Counted from the stretch's first letter, positions 1-10,076 are shown. The stretch is DNA of 64,000 nucleotides from an uncultured Ruminococcus sp. (GCA_947627445.1 CANQWA010000002.1:1-64000); one strand, 5' to 3'. A program made the numbers and translations. Notes: a model not told the origin generated them from the sequence alone.

Positions 1-142
1 TTTGTGAAAAAATGGCTTCTTGTGAGATATGTCTGCTGTTACAGCCGGCGGATAAGAGGGCAGTGCATAAAATGATTGCCGCCAGAAGCATACGCTTTGG
101 TGAGATGGCATATCCTTGGTTTGTTCTGCTGCAGTGAACCAT
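1..142 (-). CDS. Partial lipoprotein, N-terminal part only (runs off the window)
   Basis: Minus-strand reading MVHCSRTNQGYAISPKRMLLAAIILCTALLSAGCNSRHISQEAIFSQ: hydrophobic segment followed by an L-S-A-G-C lipobox; GGAG-type RBS upstream. Absent from the ORF track because it is truncated. Confidence 0.6.
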   Translation of the reverse strand, partial: MVHCSRTNQGYAISPKRMLLAAIILCTALLSAGCNSRHISQEAIFSQ

Positions 143-643
143 AGCACTCTGTCTCCTTTTTGATGCTTTTTGCCAAAGACAGTATTATTTTAGCATAAAA
201 TCCGGCAATCTGTCTATTGTCGAAATGACGAAAAACTTCTGCTTGCGCTTGACAATTTTAGCGAGTTGTCCTTTTGGGAGAATTTTTCCCGTCCAATTAA
301 AAAAATTTCTTACTTTTTTCAATTATCATGGTAAAATGCTTTCACATTTTGGTGTTATAATAATGATAATCTATAAAGTTGTTTCGTATTTCTGAACAGC
401 TATTTTTTGGCGGATTTTTTTCTGACTGCGTGAAAAAGCCTTGAAGACAAAAAATCCGCTCAAAAATCCGCTTGTGATGTAACGAATAAAAAATATAGCA
501 GCCATTTTGATCATTGGAACACCAAGCGAAAATCGGATAAAAAAATGGCAGACCGGTAAAGAGCAAGATGCAAAAGAAATGCAAAACATGCCCCTATTTC
601 TTTGGGCAAATGATTTTGCTGATATATCATAAGGAGGTTCATC

Positions 644-2044
644 ATGAGAAAAGTACAGTTTACAGAAACCATTCTGCGTGACGCGAACCAGTCACTGATG
701 GCAACACGTCTGCCGTATGCAGATTATGCGGAAATTCTGCCGGTCATGGATCAGGCAGGGTATTATTCTATCGAATGCTGGGGCGGTGCGACTTTTGATT
801 CCTGCCTTCGGTATCTGAATGAGGATCCGTGGGAGCGGCTGCGGAATCTGCGGAAAAATCTGCCGAACAATAAACTTCAGATGCTGCTTCGAGGGCAGAA
901 TCTGCTGGGCTACAAGCACTATCACGATGATGTGGTGGAAAAGTTTATCCAACTGTCCATCCAAAACGGCATTGATGTGATCCGCATTTTCGATGCGCTT
1001 AATGATTTCCGCAACTGCGAGACTGCTCTGAATGCCACGCTAAAGTACGCCACACCTAACACTGTCGCTTCCGGATGTATCTCCTACACCCAGAGCCCCG
1101 TGCATACGGTAGACAAGTATATCCAGATGTGCAAGGAGCTGAAAGCCATGGGCTTCCAGACCATCTGTCTTAAAGATATGGCAGGCACTATGACACCCTA
1201 TGAGGCAGAGCATCTCATTAAGGGCATCAAGGATGCGGTAGGAGATATGCCGCTTGTGCTTCATACCCACAGCACGACAGGTATGGCGTATATGACCTTA
1301 ATCAAGGCTGTAGAAGCAGGTATTGATGTCATTGACACTGCCACCTCCTGCTTCTCCGGCGGAACATCTCAGCCAGCGACGGAGACCATGTTCTATACAC
1401 TGCAACAGTACGGCATCGAAACCGGACTGGACGAGGACAAGATCAATGCGGTCAACGACTATTTCAAGCCCATCAAGCAAAAGTATCTGGACAACGGACA
1501 AATGAACCCGAAAAGCCTTGGCACAGATGCACAGGCGCTGGTATACAAAGTACCGGGGGGCATGCTGTCCAATATGATCGCCAATCTGACGGATATGAAG
1601 GCAATGGATAAGTTTGAGGCAGCACTGACGGAGATTCCCCAGGTGCGTGCCGATATGGGCTATCCACCCTTGGTCACGCCCCTTTCCCAGATGGTGGGCA
1701 ATCAGGCAGTGACCAATGTGCTGGTGGGTCAGCGGTACAAGCAGATTTCCAAGGAAATACAGAACTATATCAAGGGTGAATACGGCATTACCCCTGCACC
1801 GGTCAGTGAAGATTTGGTCAGACAGGTGCTGGGCGAGGGCGGCAAGCCGGTGGACTGCCGTATCGAAGATCAGAAGCGCACTGGTGCAGATTTTGACATC
1901 GCTGCAGAAGCTTTGGGCGATCTGGCTCGCTCGGAAGAGGACATTATGAGCTATATCTGTTTCCCGAATCAGACCTTGGCATATCTGAAAGCGCGAAAGG
2001 CACAAGAAGAAAACGAAGCCGTCTACACCATTGAGGAAATGTAA
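644..2044 (+). CDS. Oxaloacetate decarboxylase alpha subunit / pyruvate carboxylase subunit B-like carboxyltransferase
   Basis: VQFTETILRDANQSLMATRL...GGATFDSCLRYLNEDPWERLR motif of the carboxyltransferase family; RBS aaggagg; followed by gamma, biotin carrier and beta subunits. Confidence 0.95.
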   Translation: MRKVQFTETILRDANQSLMATRLPYADYAEILPVMDQAGYYSIECWGGATFDSCLRYLNEDPWERLRNLRKNLPNNKLQMLLRGQNLLGYKHYHDDVVEKFIQLSIQNGIDVIRIFDALNDFRNCETALNATLKYATPNTVASGCISYTQSPVHTVDKYIQMCKELKAMGFQTICLKDMAGTMTPYEAEHLIKGIKDAVGDMPLVLHTHSTTGMAYMTLIKAVEAGIDVIDTATSCFSGGTSQPATETMFYTLQQYGIETGLDEDKINAVNDYFKPIKQKYLDNGQMNPKSLGTDAQALVYKVPGGMLSNMIANLTDMKAMDKFEAALTEIPQVRADMGYPPLVTPLSQMVGNQAVTNVLVGQRYKQISKEIQNYIKGEYGITPAPVSEDLVRQVLGEGGKPVDCRIEDQKRTGADFDIAAEALGDLARSEEDIMSYICFPNQTLAYLKARKAQEENEAVYTIEEM

Positions 2045-2056
2045 GGAGGAGTGCAA

Positions 2057-2431
2057 ATGCCGATCCATGTACTTGTTGCGTCCGTCAAGGATATGAGACT
2101 GGGAGATGCCGCTGTCACAGCGATCTTTGGGTATCTGGTGGTATTTCTCGGTTTGACACTGTTGATGACAATTTTGTATCTCATGGGCGCAGGCTTTCAG
2201 GCCAAGGCAAAACGGAAACAAGCCGTACCTGCGGTTGCTGCATCGGAAGCTGCCGCAGAATCCGCACCGGAACAGCTCCTTGCCCCTGGTTCTGCCGGGC
2301 ATGTCAAGCTGTATGACGTGCCGGATAAGGAGGCTGCCATGATCATGGCAATTGTGGCGAATCAGATGCAGAAGCCCCTGAATGAACTGCATTTCATTTC
2401 CATCAAGGAGGTCAAGAACGATGAAGTATAA
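2057..2431 (+). CDS. Oxaloacetate decarboxylase gamma-like small membrane subunit (OadG family)
   Basis: Single N-terminal TM segment, position in OAD operon, RBS aaggagga at 2043-2050. Confidence 0.7.
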   Translation: MPIHVLVASVKDMRLGDAAVTAIFGYLVVFLGLTLLMTILYLMGAGFQAKAKRKQAVPAVAASEAAAESAPEQLLAPGSAGHVKLYDVPDKEAAMIMAIVANQMQKPLNELHFISIKEVKNDEV

Positions 2432-2807
2432 AGTTACTCTGAACGGAAAAACATATGAGGTTGAAGTAGAAGCCGGAAAGGCAGTTCTGTTGGATGCATA
2501 CGAAGCCCTTGCTCCTGCCCCTGCGGCTGCGGCGGACCCCCCCGCGGCTGCGGCAGCAGCACCGGCAGCAAATCCCGTTGCAGCACTGGCTGCTGGAGAA
2601 CCCGTGAATTCTCCTATGCCGGGAACGATTCTCCGGGTGGAAGTCAAGGAGGGCGATTCCATTCAGGCAGGTCAATTGCTGGTAGTTCTGGAAGCCATGA
2701 AGATGGAAAATGAAATTCTGGCACCCAGGGACGGCAAAGTGGTACAAGTTGCCGTATCCCAAGGCACAGCGGTAGAGACTGGCTCTCCGTTGGTGGTTCT
2801 GGCGTAA
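2421..2807 (+). CDS. Biotin carboxyl carrier protein
   Basis: VVLEAMKMENEILAPRDGKV biotinylation motif after an Ala/Pro-rich linker; ATG at 2421 overlaps the upstream stop. Confidence 0.92.
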   Translation: MKYKVTLNGKTYEVEVEAGKAVLLDAYEALAPAPAAAADPPAAAAAAPAANPVAALAAGEPVNSPMPGTILRVEVKEGDSIQAGQLLVVLEAMKMENEILAPRDGKVVQVAVSQGTAVETGSPLVVLA

Positions 2808-2820
2808 TGGAGGGTGCAGT

Positions 2821-4041
2821 ATGGATATTCTGGAAACGCTAAAAACTCTGTGGAGCGGTTCAGGCTTTTACAATTTCTTTATGGACGGCGGCTATAAAAA
2901 TCTCATCATGATCGTGATTTCCTGTGCGCTGCTGTATCTGGGTATCAAGAAAAAATTCGAGCCGCTGCTGCTGGTGGGCATTGCCTTTGGGTGCTTGCTG
3001 GTGAATATTTCCTATTTTGTCAGTGCGGATTCTACCAATGCCCTGTATCATCCAGAACTGTGGGATCAGTTCCTGGATCATGATAGTCCCTACTATCACA
3101 GCTACGGAAACATCATGTCCAACGGCGGATTGTTAGATATTCTGTATATCGGTGTCAAAACCGGATTGTACCCATCCCTGATCTTCTTAGGCATCGGTGC
3201 AATGACAGACTTCGGACCGCTTTTGTCGAATCCAAAGAGCCTGCTGCTGGGTGCGGCGGCGCAAATGGGCGTATTCCTGGCATTTTTCGGTGCAATCTGT
3301 ATTGGATTTGACGGGAATCAGGCGGCATCTATCGGCATTATAGGCGGTGCAGACGGACCAACGGCAATTTTCCTGACCAGTAAGCTGGCACCGGAGTTGT
3401 TGGGACCAATCGCAGTAGCGGCGTATTCTTATATGGCGTTGATCCCGTTGATTCAGCCGCCGCTGATGCGGTTACTGACCACAAAAAAGGAACGGGAAGT
3501 CAAGATGGAGCAGACCCGTGAGGTCTCTAAGACGGAAAAAATCATCTTTCCCATTGTGGTGGCTGTGTTTATCATTCTGTTGCTGCCGTCTACGGCACCA
3601 TTGATCGGCTGTCTGATGCTGGGTAATCTCTGGAAGGAATGCGGTGTGACGGCGAGACTTTCAGACACGGTGCAGAATGCACTCATGAATATCGTCACAG
3701 TATTTCTGGGAATCTCCGTTGGGGCGACTATGGTTGCCGGAAATTTCTTGTCTTGGAGAACTTTGTTGATCATTCTGCTTGGATTGGCTGCGTTTGCTTT
3801 TTCCACCATAGGCGGATTGTTGGTGGGTAAGCTGATGTATGTGCTGACTGGCGGTAAGATCAATCCTTTGATCGGTTCGGCTGGTGTGTCGGCTGTTCCC
3901 ATGGCGGCACGTGTTTCACAGAATGAGGGACAGAAGGCGAACCCATCGAATTTCCTGTTGATGCATGCAATGGGTCCGAATGTTGCCGGGGTAATCGGTT
4001 CAGCGATTGCGGCTGGATTTTTGCTGGCGGTATTTGGATAA
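2821..4041 (+). CDS. Sodium ion-translocating decarboxylase beta subunit
   Basis: Multi-TM protein with GGADGPTAIF and NPLIGSAGVSAVPMAARVSQ motifs. Confidence 0.93.
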   Translation: MDILETLKTLWSGSGFYNFFMDGGYKNLIMIVISCALLYLGIKKKFEPLLLVGIAFGCLLVNISYFVSADSTNALYHPELWDQFLDHDSPYYHSYGNIMSNGGLLDILYIGVKTGLYPSLIFLGIGAMTDFGPLLSNPKSLLLGAAAQMGVFLAFFGAICIGFDGNQAASIGIIGGADGPTAIFLTSKLAPELLGPIAVAAYSYMALIPLIQPPLMRLLTTKKEREVKMEQTREVSKTEKIIFPIVVAVFIILLLPSTAPLIGCLMLGNLWKECGVTARLSDTVQNALMNIVTVFLGISVGATMVAGNFLSWRTLLIILLGLAAFAFSTIGGLLVGKLMYVLTGGKINPLIGSAGVSAVPMAARVSQNEGQKANPSNFLLMHAMGPNVAGVIGSAIAAGFLLAVFG

Positions 4042-4207
4042 GATCGGCTATTTTATCCCAAAAAGTCACGAAACCGGATTGGTGGTTTTGTGACTTTCTG
4101 CTTTTTGGGATTCTTTCACTGCGGAAAAAACCTTGTCTTTTTTTCAAAAATGTGCTATAATAAAAGAAAAATCATCGGAATACATATGCAAAAGAGGTGC
4201 AAAAACT

Positions 4208-4846
4208 TTGCATGGCGACAAAATTGTACTGGATCTGGAATTTACCCCGATTCGGGATCGTGACTTGCAGCAGGTGGCAAGCAATGAGATCATTGAGATT
4301 GGTGCAGTCAAACTGGATGAAAAAAACCATATTTTGGACGAGTTTCAGCAATACGTGAAGCCGCAATACGGCAGTATCCCATCCTATATCACAAAAATCA
4401 CCGGCATCACCGAAGACACCGTTGCTCATGCACCAGACTATGCGGAAGCCATGCAGCATTTTACCAGGTGGGTCGGCAGCGATGTACCCAGCCGGTTTTA
4501 TACCTGGAGCAACTCCGATCAGACAGTCATTCTCCGGGAAGCAGATCTGAAAGAGGTCTGGTTGGAGGATATGTATTATCACTATTGGGTGGATTTGCAG
4601 CGGATTCACCAAAGGATCTACGGGTTTACCCGTCCCATGAACCTGATGAATGCCCTTGGCTCCATGCAGATTGATTTCAATGGCACAGAGCATGGCGCTT
4701 TGGCAGATGCACGAAATACTGCTGAGATCCTGTGCAGCCTCAGTGATGTGAAAAAAGTACGGGAAAGTATCGAGACATCCTATGTGACGTATAATCATGC
4801 GGAATCTCATGGATTTACCATGGGGCTGATGTTTAAGAAAAAGTGA
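4208..4846 (+). CDS. DnaQ-like / KapD-type 3'-5' exonuclease
   Basis: VLDLEFTPIRDRDLQQVASNEIIEIGAVKLD ExoI motif and HGALADARNTAEI ExoIII motif; likely TTG start at 4208 with RBS agaggtg. Confidence 0.8.
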   Translation: MHGDKIVLDLEFTPIRDRDLQQVASNEIIEIGAVKLDEKNHILDEFQQYVKPQYGSIPSYITKITGITEDTVAHAPDYAEAMQHFTRWVGSDVPSRFYTWSNSDQTVILREADLKEVWLEDMYYHYWVDLQRIHQRIYGFTRPMNLMNALGSMQIDFNGTEHGALADARNTAEILCSLSDVKKVRESIETSYVTYNHAESHGFTMGLMFKKK

Positions 4847-4929
4847 ACATATACGGAACTCCCATGGAAAATGCAGTCATCTGACGGAAAATTTTTTGTC
4901 CTCTATTTTGCACGTTGCATGAAAGTTCT

Positions 4930-4981
4930 GCATAAAAAACACCCGAAAGCCAACCAACATGCTTTCGGGTGTTTTTTATGC
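4930..4981. terminator. Bidirectional rho-independent terminator
   Basis: GCATAAAAAACACCCGAAAGC ... GCTTTCGGGTGTTTTTTATGC between convergent genes. Confidence 0.9.
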
Positions 4982-4999
4982 ATTGTAAAATATTCCGCC

Positions 5000-5260
5000 T
5001 TAACCAGCAGCGTTTAATTTCTTAGCGAGCTGGGACTTTTTGCGTGCAGCAGCGTTCTTATGCATCAGACCCTTTGCGCAAGCCTGATCGATACGCTTGA
5101 TCGCAGCACGAACAGCCACTTCTTTATCCGCAGAACCAGCTGCAATGGCAGCATCAGCCTTTTTGATCATCGTCTTCAGGTTAGAACGGCGAGCTTTGTT
5201 GTTTGCAGTCTTGGTTGCGATAACCTTTACACGCTTCTTTGCAGATTTAATATTCGGCAT
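5000..5260 (-). CDS. rpsT: 30S ribosomal protein S20
   Basis: [30 protein letters not shown]. Confidence 0.97.
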   Translation of the reverse strand: MPNIKSAKKRVKVIATKTANNKARRSNLKTMIKKADAAIAAGSADKEVAVRAAIKRIDQACAKGLMHKNAAARKKSQLAKKLNAAG

Positions 5261-5534
5261 ATTTTTTCTCCTTTTCTATCTTGCTGGGTGTTTTTCCCAT
5301 GCATTTACTGGAATGCACAGTCTACACTATTCTTATAATAACATGCTATTTCAGGCAGCATTGACACGGTACTGCCTCTTTCTATCACCATTTGGAACGA
5401 CCAAACGCTCAGCACGTCATGACTAACCATTATTATACCACAAATAAAATGGAAATGCAATAGGTATTTTCCAGAAAGCCCATAGATTTTTCTTGTGAAA
5501 AATCAGCGGTTTGCACAAAAAAGGAGGAAATCAT

Positions 5535-6389
5535 ATGGAATCCATTCGGACCGATCTCGCCGTCGAACGCACTGCCGGAGCGGCAACACTTCCGGGGATT
5601 ACGCAGGAACACCGGGGCAGCGCTTTTTCCGTCACGGAGATTACCATTGCCAACGACACTTGCGGCGCACCCATCGGAAAGCCTGCCGGTCGTTATGTGA
5701 CGCTGGAGGCGCCGGCACTCAACCGGAATCATGAAAATTATCAGAGCATGGCAGAGGAACTTGCCGGAGAACTGGGACGGTTTCTGCCGGAGGAGGGTTG
5801 TGTTTTTGTGGCTGGATTGGGGAATTATGCCATTACACCGGATGCTCTCGGTCCGCGGGTAGCATCCAAGGTGTTGGCAACAAGGCATTTTTCTACGGCT
5901 CTGACAGAAGAGGAATTGTCCGGGCTGCCGGATCTGAGACCGGTATGTGTACTGGCTGGAGGCGTGTTGGGGCAGACCGGAATGGAATCGGCGGAGTTAT
6001 TAGAAGCGGTTTGCCGTCAAGTGCAGCCTGCGGCTGTGGTTGCCGTGGATGCATTGGCTTGTGCGGAGCTATCCCGGTTGGGGACGACAATACAGATGAG
6101 TGATAGTGGGATTTCGCCAGGGAGTGGTGTGGCAAATCATCGGCGTGAGCTTTCGGGGAAGACATTGGGCGTGCCGGTGATCGCTGTTGGGATACCGACA
6201 GTGGTGGATCTGTATACGGCGGTACAGAGTATCTATGGGCGCTGTATGCCGCATGGGAGTCCCAATATGATGGTGACGCCAAGGGATGTGGATCGGTTGA
6301 TTGATCATGCCGGGGCGCTTTTGGCGTGTTCCCTGAATATGGCATTGCATCCCGGCATGACATTTTCACAGGCAGAAGGGCTGGGTTAA
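5535..6389 (+). CDS. gpr: GPR endopeptidase (germination/spore protease)
   Basis: MESIRTDLAVERTAG...VFVAGLGNYAITPDALGPRVASKVLATRH; RBS aaggaggaaa. Confidence 0.95.
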   Translation: MESIRTDLAVERTAGAATLPGITQEHRGSAFSVTEITIANDTCGAPIGKPAGRYVTLEAPALNRNHENYQSMAEELAGELGRFLPEEGCVFVAGLGNYAITPDALGPRVASKVLATRHFSTALTEEELSGLPDLRPVCVLAGGVLGQTGMESAELLEAVCRQVQPAAVVAVDALACAELSRLGTTIQMSDSGISPGSGVANHRRELSGKTLGVPVIAVGIPTVVDLYTAVQSIYGRCMPHGSPNMMVTPRDVDRLIDHAGALLACSLNMALHPGMTFSQAEGLG

Positions 6390-6520
6390 CAGAAGGTAGA
6401 AAATGCTAAAGCTAAACGGATTCACCCCTCGTCAATATACACGACAATCTCTGCAAAATATTATACAAAATGCAACTTGAAAGCACATTCAGTTCTATGA
6501 TATAATAATATATATGTAAA

Positions 6521-6620
6521 AACTTGTTCTCATAGGGAGCAGCGCACGTCTTTTCGGCAATTTTTTGCCGCTGACTGGATGCAGGCAACACCGCACACTG
6601 TCTCCAGAAGGACAAGTTCT
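6521..6620. repeat. ~100-bp element bounded by inverted AACTTGTTCT / AGGACAAGTTCT ends
   Basis: Inverted ends plus internal CGGCAA-TTTT-TTGCCG hairpin; related to the 44676-44838 element. Confidence 0.65.
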
Positions 6621-6662
6621 AAATTTCACCCACCAATTCTAAAAGGAGTTACAGAGTATCAT

Positions 6663-8069
6663 ATGAAAAAAACCGGAAAAATCGCACTTTGCTGTTTTCT
6701 TGCCGCCGTTTTGACAATTCCGGCAACCGGCTGCGGCAGCGAAAAAGAAAAGGATACCACCCCCAAAAAAGACATGTCAGCCGCCACGCGTGAAGAGCTT
6801 GCGGAAATGGCAAAAGCAGACGAAAATCTCACAGGCGAACTGGAAAACAAAACCATCAAATGGCTCTCCGATTGGGACATCAATTCCGACGACACCGGAA
6901 AAACCACCCCCATCGAGCTTGCCATTTTCCAAGAACGCTACGGTGGACAGGTAGAATTTCATCGGACAACTTATAGCGCACGGTATGATGACCTTGCAAA
7001 CGCCATCAACGGTGACGAAGGCATTGACTTCTTCTACGGCGGTAACTGGGATGCATTCCCCAAAGGCGCAGTCCGTGGTATGTTCGTGCCCTATGACGAT
7101 TATATTGATCTGAATTCTCCTCTCTGGAAAGACGTCAAGGAAGCCAACGATGCCATGATGTGGGACGGCAAGCACTATATGGCTGTCGTTGAAGTCACAG
7201 GCGATAACTGCGCCATTATCTACAGCCGCAAGACCATGGACGAAAACGGTCTGCCCGATCCAGCAGAGCTGTTTGAAGAAGGGGAATGGACATGGGATGC
7301 CTTTGAGGATATGCTGAAGGAATTCGTAGACACTTCCAATGAACATTACGGCATCGACAGCTGGTACTTTGAATCCGGCTTGTCCGCATCCACCGGCGTA
7401 CCCTACATCGGTCTGGAGGACGGCAAGCTGGTAAACAACCTGCGGAACGAAGCCATTGAGGATTATCAGAACTGGATGTATGGTTTGTGGCAGTCTGATT
7501 ACATTGCATTGGGTGTAGGCGATTACGGCTGGACATCTCGGGATTATTACATCGGAGAGGGCAAGCTGCTGTTCTATCCTTGCGGCACCTGGGCAATCGG
7601 CTGTGAAAAGGAGCAGTGGGCAAAGACCTTTGGCGAGGATATGTTCTTCGTACCGGTTCCCAGATATGAAAAGGCAGATGCATATTACATCCCCACCAAT
7701 GTCAATGCCTATTGCTTTGTCAAGGGCGGGCATAACCTGGAAGGTGTGGGCAAGTTTCTGGATTGCTTCCGTTATGCCAAAACCAGTGAGGGTGCAAAGG
7801 CGATTGCCGACCAGCAGTTTATCGATGACTATGAGTGGACAGAAGAAATGATCGAGATGAAAGACAAGATGAATGAAATGGCGCTGGAGAATCCGGTATT
7901 TGATTTCTATAACGGTATTTCTACGGATGTTTCCTCTGTCATGGACAGCAGCGAGCACGGTGTTCGTGCCACATCCCGTGGTACAGCTTGGAACGAGTCG
8001 GTGAATGCGATTTACGATCAAATTCAAAATTATATTGATGAGGTCAATGAGAATCCGACGGCTGGTTAG
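6663..8069 (+). CDS. Extracellular solute-binding lipoprotein (ABC transporter family 1)
   Basis: MKKTGKIALCCFLAAVLTIPATGCGSE lipobox; SBP-like body (YGGNWDAFPKGAVRGMFVPYDDYIDLNSPLWKD). Confidence 0.85.
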   Translation: MKKTGKIALCCFLAAVLTIPATGCGSEKEKDTTPKKDMSAATREELAEMAKADENLTGELENKTIKWLSDWDINSDDTGKTTPIELAIFQERYGGQVEFHRTTYSARYDDLANAINGDEGIDFFYGGNWDAFPKGAVRGMFVPYDDYIDLNSPLWKDVKEANDAMMWDGKHYMAVVEVTGDNCAIIYSRKTMDENGLPDPAELFEEGEWTWDAFEDMLKEFVDTSNEHYGIDSWYFESGLSASTGVPYIGLEDGKLVNNLRNEAIEDYQNWMYGLWQSDYIALGVGDYGWTSRDYYIGEGKLLFYPCGTWAIGCEKEQWAKTFGEDMFFVPVPRYEKADAYYIPTNVNAYCFVKGGHNLEGVGKFLDCFRYAKTSEGAKAIADQQFIDDYEWTEEMIEMKDKMNEMALENPVFDFYNGISTDVSSVMDSSEHGVRATSRGTAWNESVNAIYDQIQNYIDEVNENPTAG

Positions 8070-8089
8070 GGCGTGTCAACACACCCTAA
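8066..8089. repeat. Near-perfect palindrome at the gene end (terminator-like or repeat)
   Basis: TTAGGGCGTGTCAACACACCCTAA overlapping the SBP stop codon. Confidence 0.6.
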
Positions 8090-8205
8090 TTTCCTGGCGG
8101 ACCGCACTTGGATAAAAGACGGTGCATAATGGGAGATAACCATCAAGAAATAAGAACAAGTTTTAAAATTTCGGAGCAGTTTGATCGGATTGCTCCGAGT
8201 TCTGG

Positions 8206-8266
8206 GGAAGCACGGATTCAATCTGATGTGCATCAAGCTGTCAGGCGGGATTTCATCTGTGCTTCC
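8206..8266. repeat. 61-bp structured repeat, copy 1 (three-way-junction fold)
   Basis: GGAAGCACGGAT...ATCTGTGCTTCC outer stem with internal TGATGTGCATCA hairpin; ~90% identical to 44841-44901. Confidence 0.85.
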
Positions 8267-8428
8267 CTGTTTTATGGTTTGATTGCCTGCATCGATTCGG
8301 GCATGTTGACATGCACTTCACAATGGTTTTTGATTTGGGCTTAGTTGACCTTGGCGGCAGCTTACTTTTAAAACAGCTTGACAAAATGCCGAAAATATCG
8401 TATGATAATAGAGGAAGGAGATGAGCCT

Positions 8429-8758
8429 ATGCATACACATTCCGAACCATTCACCCCTACAATCCCCGAAGAAATGCCTCCGGAAGCCCTGTTATCCAAC
8501 GTCGCGGAACTCTTCAAAATTTTCGGCGACCTCACCCGGGTACGCATCATTTTCGTTCTTTTCCGGCATGAAGAATGCGTGCATGATATTGCCCAGAAAC
8601 TGAACATGACCCAATCCGCCATCTCCCACCAGCTGCGCTTGTTGAAACAATCCCGTCTGGTCACCAGCCGCCGGGAAGGAAAAACGATCTTCTATTCCTT
8701 AGCGGATGCGCATATTTCCTCGATTTTCGGACAAGCATTAGAACATATACAAGAATAG
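8429..8758 (+). CDS. ArsR/SmtB-family HTH transcriptional regulator
   Basis: LFKIFGDLTRVRIIFVLFRHEECVHDIAQKLNMTQSAISHQLRLLKQSRLVTSRREGKTIFYSL winged-helix signature; RBS gaaggag. Confidence 0.92.
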   Translation: MHTHSEPFTPTIPEEMPPEALLSNVAELFKIFGDLTRVRIIFVLFRHEECVHDIAQKLNMTQSAISHQLRLLKQSRLVTSRREGKTIFYSLADAHISSIFGQALEHIQE

Positions 8759-8876
8759 AGCAGGAATAAAAATCTTTTTTGAAAACCATGCAAAACCACT
8801 TGCATTTTCTGCGGCAATCTGCTATAATAGAAAAAGCAGAATACATTCTGCGGAAAACATACGGAGGTGAACTTAC

Positions 8877-9047
8877 ATGGCATATAAAATTACAGACGCA
8901 TGTCTCAGCTGCGGTACCTGTCAGGCAGCATGTCCGGTAGATGCAATTTCCGAAGGTGCTGACAAGTATGAGATCGCAGAGGACACCTGCATTTCCTGCG
9001 GTTCCTGCGCAAGCGAGTGTCCGGTAGAGGCTATCGAAGCTGACTAA
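8877..9047 (+). CDS. 2[4Fe-4S] ferredoxin, 56 aa (below the ORF-track cutoff)
   Basis: MAYKITDACLSCGTCQAACPVDAISEGADKYEIAEDTCISCGSCASECPVEAIEAD; two CxxCxxCxxxCP clusters; RBS ggaggtg; own promoter TATAAT at 8823. Confidence 0.96.
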   Translation: MAYKITDACLSCGTCQAACPVDAISEGADKYEIAEDTCISCGSCASECPVEAIEAD

Positions 9048-9074
9048 GCTGCAGTTTTGCAAAAAAACTACAAA

Positions 9075-9123
9075 CAAAGCTGTCCCGCTCCGGCAATGAG
9101 CCGGACGAAGGGACAGCTTTTTT
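9075..9123 (+). terminator. Rho-independent terminator
   Basis: AAAGCTGTCCC ... GGGACAGCTTTTTT. Confidence 0.9.
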
Positions 9124-9193
9124 CCTATCATATCAAGAGACACTGCCGGAAGCCGGAATTTTTTGCTTCTGGAGGGAAAGGAAATGAAAGCGC

Positions 9194-9817
9194 ATGAAAC
9201 AAATGATATATAGGGCAGCCGGGCTGCTGACAGGCGTTGTCATGCTTTGTACAATTGCCGGCTGCGGCAAAGACAAGAACGGCGAAGGAAAGATTCGTGT
9301 CATTGAAAACAGTATGGCTGAAACGACAGAAGAATCCATACAAGAGGTAGACGTAAAACCCGGTGTTATGGGCGAGGAATTTGCGACGGACAGCGTGACT
9401 GCCACCATGGACAGCGTCTGTATGCCTGCATATACCTTCAAGGATAATGATAAAGAACTGAGCATTCTGTTCTTTCAGCTGACGGTGACCAACCATTCCG
9501 ATGAGGCTCTTCCTTTGAATTTCCTGTCCCAGAGCTTTTCTGTCCAGGCAGACGGCGAGGCATTTGCCGGCATTACGCTTCGCGGTCCCCGATTTATCTT
9601 GCTGCAATTCGGCGAGGGAGCAGAGGCGTTTGCGGACAATATACAGCCAGAAGAGACACGCCAGGGCTATGTCTGCGTGGAAGTTCCTGCTGACTTTGAA
9701 CATGTCAAGTTGATGTATTATCCCAATGCCGGACTAATTGACTGGTCTCAGGCATTTAGCTTTGAAATGGACCGCAGCGACATTCAGCCTGCACCTGATC
9801 CGGTTACACCTTATTGA
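9194..9817 (+). CDS. Lipoprotein with DUF4352-like Ig-type domain
   Basis: MKQMIYRAAGLLTGVVMLCTIAGCGKD lipobox; FQLTVTNHSDEALPLNFLSQSFSVQADGEAF DUF4352-like pattern. Confidence 0.75.
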   Translation: MKQMIYRAAGLLTGVVMLCTIAGCGKDKNGEGKIRVIENSMAETTEESIQEVDVKPGVMGEEFATDSVTATMDSVCMPAYTFKDNDKELSILFFQLTVTNHSDEALPLNFLSQSFSVQADGEAFAGITLRGPRFILLQFGEGAEAFADNIQPEETRQGYVCVEVPADFEHVKLMYYPNAGLIDWSQAFSFEMDRSDIQPAPDPVTPY

Positions 9818-10076
9818 TGGAGCATCTGTCCGCATGGAAATCTGCGCAACTCGTTCCGGCAAATTTTGTCGGGAACTGTGTCAAAAATCCCTGCCGGATG
9901 CTGCCTTGCCTGCGGCTTTTTCTTTGCCTCCGCCAGAATACGGCTCAAAAGTCCATATGCAGCCTCTGTGTGGATAAGTTCAGAAAAAACAACAACAAAA
10001 ATTCCCTTTTCCGGTATGCCGGAAAAGGGAATCTTGCTTTTATCAGGTTGAGAACTTGTTCTCACAGATCACGAAA

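Noticed and set aside
342-589. Minus-strand ORFs upstream of the OAD operon
   Set aside because: AT-rich, low-complexity translations overlapping the OAD promoter/leader; no RBS and no family resemblance.
1298-2662. 454-aa minus-strand ORF antisense to the OAD genes (similar long antisense ORFs at 6777-8027, 40761-42269, 55217-57184)
   Set aside because: Each is the mirror of a strongly supported sense gene; the antisense frame is open because of codon bias. Cys/His/Ile-rich noise translations.
8108-8344. ORF 8108-8344 and ORF 44722-44922 as a small conserved protein family (EARI..DVHQAV)
   Set aside because: The shared peptide coincides exactly with the 61-bp inverted-repeat element. The substitutions preserve base pairing better than protein, and the rest of the ORFs is unrelated.
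10051-10062. AGAACAAGTTCT as a LexA/SOS box
   Set aside because: Gram-positive LexA sites have GAAC-N4-GTTC; here the spacer is only 2 bp. Sites at gene 3' ends also argue against a repressor operator.
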